Both the position numbers and the translations under genes were made by a program. Shown piece by piece: positions 1-7,255 of a stretch of DNA of 64,000 bases. Within the stretch, counting starts at the first letter, position 1. The number at the start of each line of letters is the position of its first letter. The stretch lies in the NCBI RefSeq assembly GCF_001420995.1, contig NZ_CP012184.1:5440501-5504500 (forward strand), read 5' to 3'. The notes below the pieces were generated by a model. That model was given only the letters and a program-made list of their open reading frames with translations. It had not been told where the DNA came from and ran no database searches. Source of the DNA: Pseudonocardia sp. EC080619-01 (GTDB taxonomy: Bacteria; Actinomycetota; Actinomycetes; Mycobacteriales; Pseudonocardiaceae).

Positions 1-386
1 CCGCCCCGGAGGCCGCGCCGCCGGCCCCGGTCGGCGGGCCGACCCGGCGGCTTCCGCTCGGTGAGATCGCCGGGGCGCGGTCGGGGGACAAGGGCGGCAA
101 CGCCAACATCGGCGTCTGGGTCCGCACCGACGCCGAGTACGCCTGGCTGCGCGGGCTGCTGACGACCGCGACGGTCCGGGAGCTGCTGCCCGAGGCCGCG
201 GACCTGGAGATCCACCGCTACGAGCTGCCGAACCTGCGGGCGGTCAACATCGTCGTCGTCGGGATCCTCGGGGCGGGCGTCGCGTCGGCCACCCGGCCGG
301 ATCCGCAGGCCAAGGGACTGGGGGAGTACCTGCGCAGCCGCCTCGTCGACGTCCCGGTGGTGTTGCTGGAGGGTGGGGAGGTCTAG
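1..386 (+). CDS. AtuA-like ferredoxin-fold domain, C-terminal part (partial)
   Basis: The window opens inside this reading frame (first full codon at position 3). About 127 residues are visible. After a proline/alanine-rich linker comes a block containing ARSGDKGGNANIG and later ELPNLRAVNIVVVG, the pattern I associate with the small ferredoxin-fold domain that forms the C-terminus of acyclic terpene utilisation (AtuA) proteins or stands alone as a partner protein. In the family, such proteins accompany acyl-CoA carboxylases and hydratases in isoprenoid acid catabolism. Whether this copy is fused to AtuA cannot be seen because the 5' part lies outside the window. Its stop codon overlaps that of the convergent next gene by 3 bases. 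Confidence 0.6.
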   Translation, partial: APEAAPPAPVGGPTRRLPLGEIAGARSGDKGGNANIGVWVRTDAEYAWLRGLLTTATVRELLPEAADLEIHRYELPNLRAVNIVVVGILGAGVASATRPDPQAKGLGEYLRSRLVDVPVVLLEGGEV

Positions 387-1069
387 GACGACACCGTGGT
401 GACGACGACGGCCGCGCTGGCGGCGGACAGCGCCGCCGCGGCCGCGATCACCGCGCTGCTCACCGCGGCGGCACCCCAGTTGCCCTGCTCCAGCTCCTTG
501 GCTCGGGTCGCGACCCGGCCCGACCACTTCGGGACCGGGTCCAGGCTCGGCAGCGTCCCGCTGGCCGAGATCAGCGCGATGATCGCGGCGAGCCGGGCGT
601 CGGGCTCCTCGCCGCGTTCGAGGACGGCCTGCATCCGCTCCCGCAGTGCGTACTCGTAGCCGGTGTCCGCCGCGGGGAGCCTGGTCGTCGGGACCAGGCC
701 CAGGAAACGCCTGCGCTCGCGGCGCAGGAACCCGCGCTCGACGAGGCGCTCCGTCAGCGGCTTCCAGAGCGTGGATCCGATCGTGACCAGCTGGGACTGG
801 ACGTGCCGCGGCCGCGCGGCGACCGTGTCGTAGGCGTCCTGCAGCAGCGGGTCGGGGAGCGGGCCGTCGCCGGTGGCGACGATCGTCGTGCCCTTGTACC
901 AGGCACCCCCGTCCTCCGGGCGGATCCGGCCGAGCAGGGCGAGCTCGACCAGTACCGCTCCGCCCAGCGTCTGGTGCAGCGTCCCGGCCCCGGCCGGGAC
1001 GCCGTACGTGTCGTCCATCAGCAGGAGGAGCACGTCCTCGACGATCAGGTTCTCGCTCTGCACGGTCAT
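383..1069 (-). CDS. GPP34/GOLPH3-domain phosphoprotein
   Basis: A 228-residue protein with the GPP34 pattern: N-terminal LIVEDVLLLLMDD, then GGAVLVELALLGRI, a central region with RPRHVQSQL and a basic RRERRRFLGLVPTTR stretch, and a hydrophobic Ala/Val-rich tail (last 25 residues) that may touch the membrane. Eukaryotic members bind phosphatidylinositol-4-phosphate and Golgi glycosyltransferases. Actinobacteria carry many copies of unknown role. I start at the ATG at 1069 because the domain begins there and GAGGGG lies 4-9 nt upstream; 24 further in-frame residues to 1141 look like untranslated leader. It is convergent with the preceding gene (4-nt overlap). Confidence 0.8.
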   Translation of the reverse strand: MTVQSENLIVEDVLLLLMDDTYGVPAGAGTLHQTLGGAVLVELALLGRIRPEDGGAWYKGTTIVATGDGPLPDPLLQDAYDTVAARPRHVQSQLVTIGSTLWKPLTERLVERGFLRRERRRFLGLVPTTRLPAADTGYEYALRERMQAVLERGEEPDARLAAIIALISASGTLPSLDPVPKWSGRVATRAKELEQGNWGAAAVSSAVIAAAAALSAASAAVVVTTVSS

Positions 1070-1174
1070 CGTCCCCTCGTCCCGGCGGTGCACCGGACCG
1101 GCCGGGCAGCTCGACACCCGTAGTCGACACCATGCCGCCACGGCACGGTCAACACCTGTCAGCCCTCCGTGGGC

Positions 1175-1561
1175 TCACGGGTCGAGGTGGGTGTCCCCGA
1201 GGGTGGTCACCGACAGGTGGGTCATGCCGTCGGCGCCGGCCAGGTGACGGTGCCGCTCGCCCGCGGCGACGGTGACGACGTCACCCGGCGAGAGCGCGAG
1301 CGCGCGGCCGTCGGCGTACTCGACCGCACCCCGGCCGGCGGACAGGACGAGGGTCTGGTCGGAGTCGTGGTGGTGCCAGGCCGTCCCGGCGCCGGCGGCG
1401 AACCGGGTCGCCATCACGGTGAGCCCGCCGGGGGCGTCCGCCCGGCGCGCGATCCTGGTCCACACCGGACCGTCGAACAGGGGCAGGTCGTCGCAGCGGA
1501 CCTCGGCCGGGACCTCCCCGCCGGGGAAGCGGAGACCGGCGAGCGGCGGGCTGTCGGGCAT
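1175..1561 (-). CDS. Cupin-domain protein
   Basis: A 128-residue single cupin. The metal-binding motif is visible as WHHHDSDQTLVLSAGRG (motif 1) and PGDVVTVAAGERHRHL (motif 2). A GAGGAG Shine-Dalgarno sequence lies just upstream of the ATG. It follows the BCCT transporter gene in the same direction after 49 nt and is probably co-transcribed. Small cupins of this type are either metal-dependent enzymes or ligand sensors. Next to a betaine-type transporter it could act on, or sense, the imported compound, but nothing in the sequence decides this. Confidence 0.75.
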   Translation of the reverse strand: MPDSPPLAGLRFPGGEVPAEVRCDDLPLFDGPVWTRIARRADAPGGLTVMATRFAAGAGTAWHHHDSDQTLVLSAGRGAVEYADGRALALSPGDVVTVAAGERHRHLAGADGMTHLSVTTLGDTHLDP

Positions 1562-1610
1562 GGCGGCTCCTCGGGGTCGGGTACCCGGCGGCCGGGCCGG
1601 GATGCGTGGG

Positions 1611-3227
1611 TCAGCGGACGGCCGTCGTGGCCTCGTCGGGGACCTGCCGGACGGCCGCGTCCTCCCCGCCGGTCGTCTCCCGGTCGCCGGGGGCGGGTCC
1701 CGGCCCGGCGGGCGGGAGGACCGGGTCGGTCGAGAGGTCGCGCCAGAACGCGACGGCGACCCCGACGACGACCACGAGGAAGGGCGCGGAGCTGACGATG
1801 ACCATCTGCTGGAGCGACTCCAGGCCGCCCGCGACGAGCAGCGCCATCGCGGCGGCCCCGGTGACCAGGCCCCACAGCGCGAGGATCCAGGCCGGCGGGT
1901 GCTCGGTGCCGCGGCTGGTCAGCATGCCGAGGACGTAGGTGTTGGCGTCCGCGCCGGACACGAAGAACAGCACGACGAGCACGATCGTCACCACCGAGGT
2001 GACGGACGGCAGCGGCAGCGACTGCAGCATGGTGAAGAAGGCGGAGTTGGCGTCCGCCGCCGCGGCGGCGGCGACCCGGGTCGTCCCGGCGAGGTCGGTG
2101 TGGATGGCCGTCCCGCCGAACGCGGTGAACCAGATCGAGAACACCAGGCTCGGGACGAGCAGCACCCCGACGACGAACTCGCGCACCGTGCGGCCGCGGG
2201 AGATGCGGGCGAGGAAGACGCCGACGAACGCGGCCCAGGACAGCCACCAGGCCAGCATGAAGTAGGTCCAGGACTGCATGAAGTCGATGTCGCCGTTGGC
2301 CGGGGTGATCAGGCTGGTCGCGACCAGCTCGCTCAGGTAGCGGCCCACCGACTGCACGTACAGGTCGAGCAGGTACACGGTCGGCCCGGCGATCAGCACG
2401 AACACGAACAGGACCGCGCCGAGCCCCATGCTCGCCTCGGACAGGTAGCGGATGCCGCGCGCGACGCCGGTGAGTGCGGACGCGGTGAACAGCAGCGTGA
2501 TCACCCCGATGATCACGAACTGGACGCCCGTCGAGTTCGGGATCCCGAACAGGGCGGTGAACCCGCCGTTGATCTGCATCGCGCCGAGTCCGAGCGACGT
2601 CGTCGTCCCGAACAGCGTGGCGACGACGGCGAAGACGTCGATCGCGCCACCCACCGGGCCGTCGGCGCGGCGCCCGAGCAGCGGCCGGAACAGCGCGCTG
2701 ACGAGGCCGGTGCGGCCGCGCCGGAACATCGACCACGCCATGGCGAGCCCGACGACGGCGAAGATGCCCCAGGCGTGCAGGCCCCAGTCGAAGAACGAGA
2801 ACTGCATCGCCGTGACCGCGGCGTCGGTGGTCATCGGTGCGGCGAGGCCGTGCGGCGGGGCCGCGAGGTGCGCGATCGGCTCGGCGACCCCGTAGGAGAT
2901 CAGCCCGATACCCATCACGGCCGAGAGGATCATGGCGTACCAGGTGAGCCTGCGGAACGCGGGCCGCTCGTCGTCACGGCCGAGCCGGAGCCGGCCGAAC
3001 CTGCTGCAGGCGAGGAAGAGCAGGAAGACGAGGAACCCGAGCGAGACCAGCAGGTAGGCCCATCCGAAGCCGCGGGTGATGCCGTCGAGCGCGGCGGACC
3101 CGGCGCGGGACAGCGACTCACCGGCGGCGGCTCCCCAGGCCACGATCGCGAGCGTCAGCCCGAGCGAGACGAACAGGACGGGGCCGGGTCGTCGGGTCCG
3201 CGACGACTCGGCTCTGGGCGTCGACAT
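1611..3227 (-). CDS. BCCT-family betaine/carnitine/choline-type transporter
   Basis: A 538-residue membrane protein with about 12 hydrophobic helices. The family signature region is present: MGIGLISYGVAEPI in the first third, and the Trp-rich substrate-binding helix region SWTYFMLAWWLSWAAF followed by GRTVREFVVG. BCCT proteins import quaternary ammonium compounds (glycine betaine, choline, carnitine, trigonelline-like betaines) with sodium or protons. The start at 3227 has GGAGG 8-4 nt before it; an in-frame extension to 3311 lacks helix or RBS signals. It diverges from a GntR-led catabolic operon, which suggests it imports that operon's substrate rather than an osmolyte. Confidence 0.88.
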   Translation of the reverse strand: MSTPRAESSRTRRPGPVLFVSLGLTLAIVAWGAAAGESLSRAGSAALDGITRGFGWAYLLVSLGFLVFLLFLACSRFGRLRLGRDDERPAFRRLTWYAMILSAVMGIGLISYGVAEPIAHLAAPPHGLAAPMTTDAAVTAMQFSFFDWGLHAWGIFAVVGLAMAWSMFRRGRTGLVSALFRPLLGRRADGPVGGAIDVFAVVATLFGTTTSLGLGAMQINGGFTALFGIPNSTGVQFVIIGVITLLFTASALTGVARGIRYLSEASMGLGAVLFVFVLIAGPTVYLLDLYVQSVGRYLSELVATSLITPANGDIDFMQSWTYFMLAWWLSWAAFVGVFLARISRGRTVREFVVGVLLVPSLVFSIWFTAFGGTAIHTDLAGTTRVAAAAAADANSAFFTMLQSLPLPSVTSVVTIVLVVLFFVSGADANTYVLGMLTSRGTEHPPAWILALWGLVTGAAAMALLVAGGLESLQQMVIVSSAPFLVVVVGVAVAFWRDLSTDPVLPPAGPGPAPGDRETTGGEDAAVRQVPDEATTAVR

Positions 3228-3305
3228 TGATGCCTCCGGTGCGTGGAGCGATGGAGCGGTGCAGCGAGAAGCCGGGCGAGTCCCGGGCTGCAATGAGCGG
3301 GACTG

Positions 3306-3316
3306 TGGCATGCAAG
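3306..3316 (+). repeat. TGGCATGCAAG motif, copy 1 (putative GntR operator)
   Basis: This 11-mer is identical to the one at 13025-13035 in front of the paralogous GntR gene. It contains the palindromic core GCATGC and lies 79 nt upstream of the BCCT start codon. Confidence 0.4.
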
Positions 3317-3337
3317 ACGGGGGTGGTCAACCCTCGC

Positions 3338-3359
3338 CATGTCGTCGCGTCGCGACATG
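3338..3359. repeat. Inverted repeat CATGTCG-N8-CGACATG
   Basis: Perfect 7-bp arms with an 8-nt spacer lie in the divergent control region between the BCCT and GntR genes. Length and symmetry suit a dimeric regulator site. No link to a specific protein can be shown. Confidence 0.4.
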
Positions 3360-3463
3360 ACCGCTCCCGTCGACCTGGCATTTATCAGGCGAAATGCACC
3401 AGAGGCGCAGAGATCGACCGCTCGCTCTTGACGGGAACCTCGCTACTTCTTAGCTTGTGATGC

Positions 3464-4162
3464 ATGCAAGAGACCGCGGCGCTGGTCGCTCGGCGGGGTG
3501 CGCAGGAGCGCGTCCTGGACGGGGTGCGGCGCGCCATCATCGAGGGCCTGTACCTGCCCGGGCAGCCACTGTCCGAGGTCGTGCTGGCCGACGGGTACGA
3601 CGTGTCCCGGACCCCGGTCCGGGAGGCGCTCAAGCAGCTGCAGATCGAGGGGCTGGTCGAGATCCGGCCCCGGGTGGGGACGTTCGTCCGCGCCCCGAGC
3701 CGCCGCGAGGTGGTCGAGCTGTTCGAGCTGAAGGAGATGCTCGAGGGCATGGGGGCCCGGCTGCTCGCCGCCCGCGGCCCGGTCCGGGAGCTCGACGGTC
3801 TCGACGAGAACATCGAGCGCTCCGACCGCGCGGTGGCCCGTGGCGATGCCGACGGGTACGCCGCACTGGTCCACGAGTTCCACGAGCTGCTCGTGACCGG
3901 CGCCGACAACACCCAGCTCGTCACGCACTACCGCACGCTGATGAACCAGCTCGCCTACCAGCGGCTGGTGTCGGCCTCGCTGACCCGGCCCGGCCGCCTC
4001 GGGGAGTCCCTCGCCGAGCACCGGCACGTGCTCGAGCTCGTCCGCGGCAAGGACGGCATCGGGGCGGAGTTCGCGATGCGCGACCACGTCCGCTCCAGCG
4101 AGCGGGCCACCCTCACCGCCGACCACCGGATCGGCGGCCACTCATCGACGAAGGAGTCCTGA
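3464..4162 (+). CDS. GntR-family regulator, FCD type (copy A)
   Basis: A 232-residue regulator. The N-terminal winged helix contains SRTPVREALKQLQIEGLVEIRPRVGTF split over residues about 44-70, and the rest is an all-helical FCD ligand domain with the metal/acid-binding pattern HEFHELLVTGADN and the late MRDHVRSS. FCD regulators usually bind a carboxylate intermediate of the pathway they control. The ATG at 3464 is chosen because the -10 box ends 7 nt before it; an ATG at 3460 is in another frame. It is closely similar to the regulator at 13049-13762, so the two bracket one catabolic operon. The stop lies 1 nt before the monooxygenase start. Confidence 0.9.
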   Translation: MQETAALVARRGAQERVLDGVRRAIIEGLYLPGQPLSEVVLADGYDVSRTPVREALKQLQIEGLVEIRPRVGTFVRAPSRREVVELFELKEMLEGMGARLLAARGPVRELDGLDENIERSDRAVARGDADGYAALVHEFHELLVTGADNTQLVTHYRTLMNQLAYQRLVSASLTRPGRLGESLAEHRHVLELVRGKDGIGAEFAMRDHVRSSERATLTADHRIGGHSSTKES

Positions 4163-4163
4163 G

Positions 4164-5297
4164 ATGCGTTTCTCCATCTTCCACAACGTCGGCGCCCCCG
4201 GCCGGCTCGACGACGTCGCGGGCGTGCTCGACGAGATCCGGGACGTCGCGACCTACGCCGACACCGCCGGCTACCACTCGATCTGGTACACCGAGCACCA
4301 CTTCGGCCACGAGGGCTACGAGCTCGTCCCGAACCCGGTGCTGATGGGCACCGACATCGCGGCACGCACCTCGCGGATCCGCATCGGCCAGGCCGCCAAC
4401 ATCGTGACCTTCTGGAACCCGATGCGCCTCGCCGAGGACATCGCGATGCTGGACCAGCTCTCGCGGGGCCGGGCCGAGGTCGCCGTCGGGCGCGGGCTCT
4501 ACGGCCGCGAGGCGATGAACCTCAACCCGTCCGCCGACCCCCGTGACCAGGAGCAGAACCGCGCCCTGTTCGAGGAGACCGTCGAGGTGCTGCGGAAGGC
4601 CTGGAGCGGCGACTTCTTCTCCCACCAGGGGGACTTCCACACCTACCCCGCGCCCGGGATCGGCTGGGACCACCCGCTGTCCCCGCCCTCGCCGGAGTTC
4701 GTCGGCGCCGACGGCACGCTCGACGCGCTCAAGGTCGTCCCGCAGCCGTTCCAGCGGCCGCACCCGCCGCTCTCCCAGGTCATCGACACCCCGCGATCGA
4801 TCCAGGGCGCCGCCCGCGCCGGCATGAAGGGCATCTTCTGGATGCCGCCGATCTCCGAGCTGAAGGGCCGGTTCGAGCTCTACCGGGACACCCTGTCCGA
4901 GGCCACCGGCGTCGAGCAGGCACTCGGCACCGGCCTGTCGCTGGTCCGCGACGTCTACGTCGCCGACACCATGGAGCAGGCCCGCGCCGACTTCGAGGAG
5001 GCGCTGCTGACCTCCTACCGCTGGATCTGCCACTGGCGCGGACTGAACAACCTGCGCGAGGTCGGCGAGGACATCACGGGGCGGGACCTCGACTACGACT
5101 TCCTCGCCGAGCGCAACCTGCTGGTGGGCACCCCGGACCACGTCGCGGAGAAGGTGCACGAGCTGCAGTCCGAGCTGAACCTGCAGGACCTGCTGCTGTG
5201 GACGACCCACCCCGGTCTCGAGCACGGCAAGGCGATGCGCAGCTTCGAGCTGTTCGCCGAGAAGGTCATGCCCCAGTTCGCCGAGGGCTCCGCGTGA
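4164..5297 (+). CDS. Luciferase-like (LLM) flavin-dependent monooxygenase
   Basis: A 377-residue TIM-barrel flavoprotein of the bacterial luciferase family. WYTEHHFGHEGY (residues about 41-52), the QAANIVTFWNPMRLAEDIAMLD region and GRAEVAVGRGLY are typical. Such enzymes use reduced FMN supplied by a separate reductase; one is encoded at 9931 in the same operon. In known two-component systems, LLM enzymes cleave pyridine-type rings or oxidise C-N and C-S compounds. The ATG has AAGGAG 9-14 nt upstream, and its last 4 nt overlap the next gene (GTGA). The role as ring-opening oxygenase is inferred from the gene neighbourhood. Confidence 0.85.
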   Translation: MRFSIFHNVGAPGRLDDVAGVLDEIRDVATYADTAGYHSIWYTEHHFGHEGYELVPNPVLMGTDIAARTSRIRIGQAANIVTFWNPMRLAEDIAMLDQLSRGRAEVAVGRGLYGREAMNLNPSADPRDQEQNRALFEETVEVLRKAWSGDFFSHQGDFHTYPAPGIGWDHPLSPPSPEFVGADGTLDALKVVPQPFQRPHPPLSQVIDTPRSIQGAARAGMKGIFWMPPISELKGRFELYRDTLSEATGVEQALGTGLSLVRDVYVADTMEQARADFEEALLTSYRWICHWRGLNNLREVGEDITGRDLDYDFLAERNLLVGTPDHVAEKVHELQSELNLQDLLLWTTHPGLEHGKAMRSFELFAEKVMPQFAEGSA

Positions 5298-5929
5298 GCG
5301 CGATCCGGCGGATCGTCACCGTCGTCGAGGAGAGCGTGCGGGAGCTCGGGGAGCCGGTGCGGACACCGGTCCGGCGGGCCGCGGTCGTCGCCGTCGTCGC
5401 GAACCCGTGGCGGGGCCGCGGGATCCAGGACGACCTCTCGCCGGAGGTCGCCGGGCTCGCTCCGGAGATCGCGCACGAGCTGTCGGACCGGCTGCTCACC
5501 GCGCTCGGCGGCGCGGCCGGGGTCGAGGCGTTCGGCAAGGCGGCGATCGTGGGCCTGGACGGCGAGCTCGAGCACGCCGGTGCGCTGATCCACACGCCGT
5601 TCTTCGGCAACGTGCTCCGGCACCGCACCGAGGGCGAGTCGATCATCGTGTTCTCCGACCAGCGCGCGGCCGCCGGCACCCCGCTCACGGTCCCGTTGTG
5701 GCACAAGGACCACGCCGCGACGCGCTCGCACTACCAGACCATCACCGTCCGGGTGCCCGACGGCCCGCGGCCCGGGGAGATCGCCGTCATCGCGGCCGCG
5801 GCCGACGGTCCCCGCCCGAACGCCCGCATCGGCGACCGGCGCTCCGACGCCGCGCTCGACCGGCACGTCCTGGACCGGGCGCCGGGCCCGTCCACCGACC
5901 ACCGCAACCACATGGAGTCCGTCTCATGA
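5294..5929 (+). CDS. DUF1185 (amino-acid-synthesis family) protein, copy 1
   Basis: A 211-residue protein starting with GTG, which overlaps the preceding stop. It carries the family core FGKAAIVGLDGELEHAGALI and a later SHYQTITVRVPDGPRPGE. Members of this family have known crystal structures but no settled activity. They often sit beside luciferase-like monooxygenases and hydrolases in catabolic operons. It is followed by a second family member with which it shares the core motif, so the two may form a heteromer. I see no membrane segment or signal peptide. Confidence 0.8.
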   Translation: MSAIRRIVTVVEESVRELGEPVRTPVRRAAVVAVVANPWRGRGIQDDLSPEVAGLAPEIAHELSDRLLTALGGAAGVEAFGKAAIVGLDGELEHAGALIHTPFFGNVLRHRTEGESIIVFSDQRAAAGTPLTVPLWHKDHAATRSHYQTITVRVPDGPRPGEIAVIAAAADGPRPNARIGDRRSDAALDRHVLDRAPGPSTDHRNHMESVS

Positions 5930-6483
5930 GCGTCACCGTCCGCAGCATCCACACCGTCGTCGACGAGATCCACACCGAGGGCGGCCGGCCGGTCGAGCCC
6001 GCCGCCCGGGTCGCGGTCGTGCTGGCCGTGGTCGAGAACCCGTGGGCCGGCCACGGCTTCGTCGACGACCTCGGCCCGACGATCGACGAGGTCGCCCCCG
6101 AACTCGGGAAGCTGCTGTCCGACCGGGTCGTGGCCGCGCTCGGCGCGCCGGTCGAGGCCTACGGCAAGGCCGCGATCGTCGGGCTCGACGGCGAGATCGA
6201 GCACGGCTCCGGGCTGATCCACACCCTGAAGTTCGGCAACCACTTCCGCGACGCCGCGCAGGCGACCACGCTGCTACCGGCCGTCGAGAAGCGGGCCGCC
6301 GCCGGGACGGTGTTCGACATCCCGCTCAAGCACGTCACCGACGCGACGATCCGCTCGCACCACCAGACCGTCGAGGCGCGCGTCCCGGACGGCCCCCGCG
6401 CCGACGAGATCGTCGTCGGTCTCGCCGCCGCCGCGCAGGGCCGCCCGCAGGCCCGCCTCGCACCGCTGTCGAGCGAGAAGTGA
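5926..6483 (+). CDS. DUF1185 (amino-acid-synthesis family) protein, copy 2
   Basis: A 185-residue paralog of the preceding gene, with AYGKAAIVGLDGEIEHGSGL and RSHHQTVEARVPDGPRADE. ATG overlaps the previous stop by 4 nt and the stop overlaps the next GTG start by 4 nt, so it is translationally coupled on both sides. It lacks the C-terminal extension of copy 1 (about 25 residues shorter). The tandem arrangement suggests duplication and a possible hetero-oligomer. The function is unknown; a role in processing a ring-cleavage product or assisting the monooxygenase is a guess from position only. Confidence 0.8.
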   Translation: MSVTVRSIHTVVDEIHTEGGRPVEPAARVAVVLAVVENPWAGHGFVDDLGPTIDEVAPELGKLLSDRVVAALGAPVEAYGKAAIVGLDGEIEHGSGLIHTLKFGNHFRDAAQATTLLPAVEKRAAAGTVFDIPLKHVTDATIRSHHQTVEARVPDGPRADEIVVGLAAAAQGRPQARLAPLSSEK

Positions 6484-7241
6484 GCCGCCCGGCCGACGTG
6501 GTCCTGCTGCACGGTGTGGGCCTGGACCACACCCTGTGGGACCGCGTCGCGCCGGAGCTGTCGGCCGCCGGACACACCGTGCACGCCCCCGACCTGCTCG
6601 GGCACGGCTCCGCACCGGACGCCCCGGCCGGGACGAAGCTGGCGGACCTGGCCGCGCCGGTCGCGGAGGTCGTCGCCGGGGCCGGCGGTCCGGTGCACCT
6701 CGTCGGCTTCTCGCTCGGCGCGCTCGTCGCCACCCGGGTCGCGCTCGACCACCCCGGCCGGGTCGCCCGGCTGACGCTGGTCAGTGGGGTCGCAGGCCGC
6801 TCGGACGACGAGCGGGCCGCGGTCGCCGCCCGGCTCGGCGCGGCAGGCACCGACCTGGCGGCGACCTTCGACGCGGCGGTGCGGCGCTGGTTCTCCCCGG
6901 AGTGGACCGCCGCGGAGCCGGAGCTCGCCGACCGGGTCCGGCGGACCCTCGCGGCGAACCGGCCGTCGTCCTACCTGGCCTGCTACGCGGTGTTCGCCCG
7001 GGCGGACGCCGAGCTCTGGCCGGAGCTGCCCCGGCTCGTCCCGCCGGTGACGGCCGTGACCGGGTCCGAGGACCCGGGCTCCACACCGGCGATGTCGCGG
7101 GCGCTGGCCGGCCGCGTCCCGCACGGGCGGGCCGTGGTCGTCGACGGCGCCCGCCACCTGCTGCCGCTGGAGCGCCCGGACGCCGTCCTCGACCTGCTCG
7201 GCGACCCCGACCCGGTACCCACCCCGACCGACCCCTCGTGA
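6480..7241 (+). CDS. Alpha/beta-hydrolase
   Basis: A 253-residue alpha/beta-hydrolase beginning with GTG (4-nt overlap with the preceding stop). The oxyanion motif HGVGLDHTLW is at residues 11-20, the nucleophile elbow GFSLG places Ser at about 78, TGSEDPG gives the likely Asp, and GARHLLPLE the His. In trigonelline-type pathways an alpha/beta-hydrolase removes the formyl/amine-bearing fragment from the ring-opened acid. The position between the monooxygenase and an aldehyde dehydrogenase fits such a role. A generic carboxylesterase or lactonase is equally compatible with the sequence alone. Confidence 0.8.
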   Translation: MSRPADVVLLHGVGLDHTLWDRVAPELSAAGHTVHAPDLLGHGSAPDAPAGTKLADLAAPVAEVVAGAGGPVHLVGFSLGALVATRVALDHPGRVARLTLVSGVAGRSDDERAAVAARLGAAGTDLAATFDAAVRRWFSPEWTAAEPELADRVRRTLAANRPSSYLACYAVFARADAELWPELPRLVPPVTAVTGSEDPGSTPAMSRALAGRVPHGRAVVVDGARHLLPLERPDAVLDLLGDPDPVPTPTDPS

Positions 7242-7255
7242 GGAGCGCTGGCCCC

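Larger units (their letters stand above)
3228..3463. promoter_or_regulatory. Divergent control region with a leaderless promoter
   Basis: This 236-nt gap separates the BCCT gene from the first GntR gene. Toward the GntR gene I see TTGACG (3428-3433), a 17-nt spacer and TAGCTT (3451-3456). The expected transcription start falls on or next to the ATG at 3464, so the GntR message is probably leaderless. Also present: the motif TGGCATGCAAG at 3306-3316, a second GCATGCAAG at 3462-3470 overlapping the start codon, a 7-bp-arm inverted repeat (3338-3359) and GCATTT-N8-AAATGC (3377-3396). These are candidate GntR sites. Confidence 0.55.

Noticed and set aside
1272..3230. A 652-codon plus-strand open frame opposite the BCCT transporter
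   Set aside because: Highly charged low-complexity translation typical of antisense frames in GC-rich genomes; the minus strand carries a clear membrane transporter.
3228..3311. N-terminal extension of the BCCT transporter to 3311
   Set aside because: The extra 28 residues show no family feature and a good RBS precedes the ATG at 3227.
3457..4344. Alternative frame beginning GTG-ATG just before the GntR start
   Set aside because: It runs through the GntR gene in another frame with Arg/Pro-rich nonsense; the GntR frame has full domain motifs.
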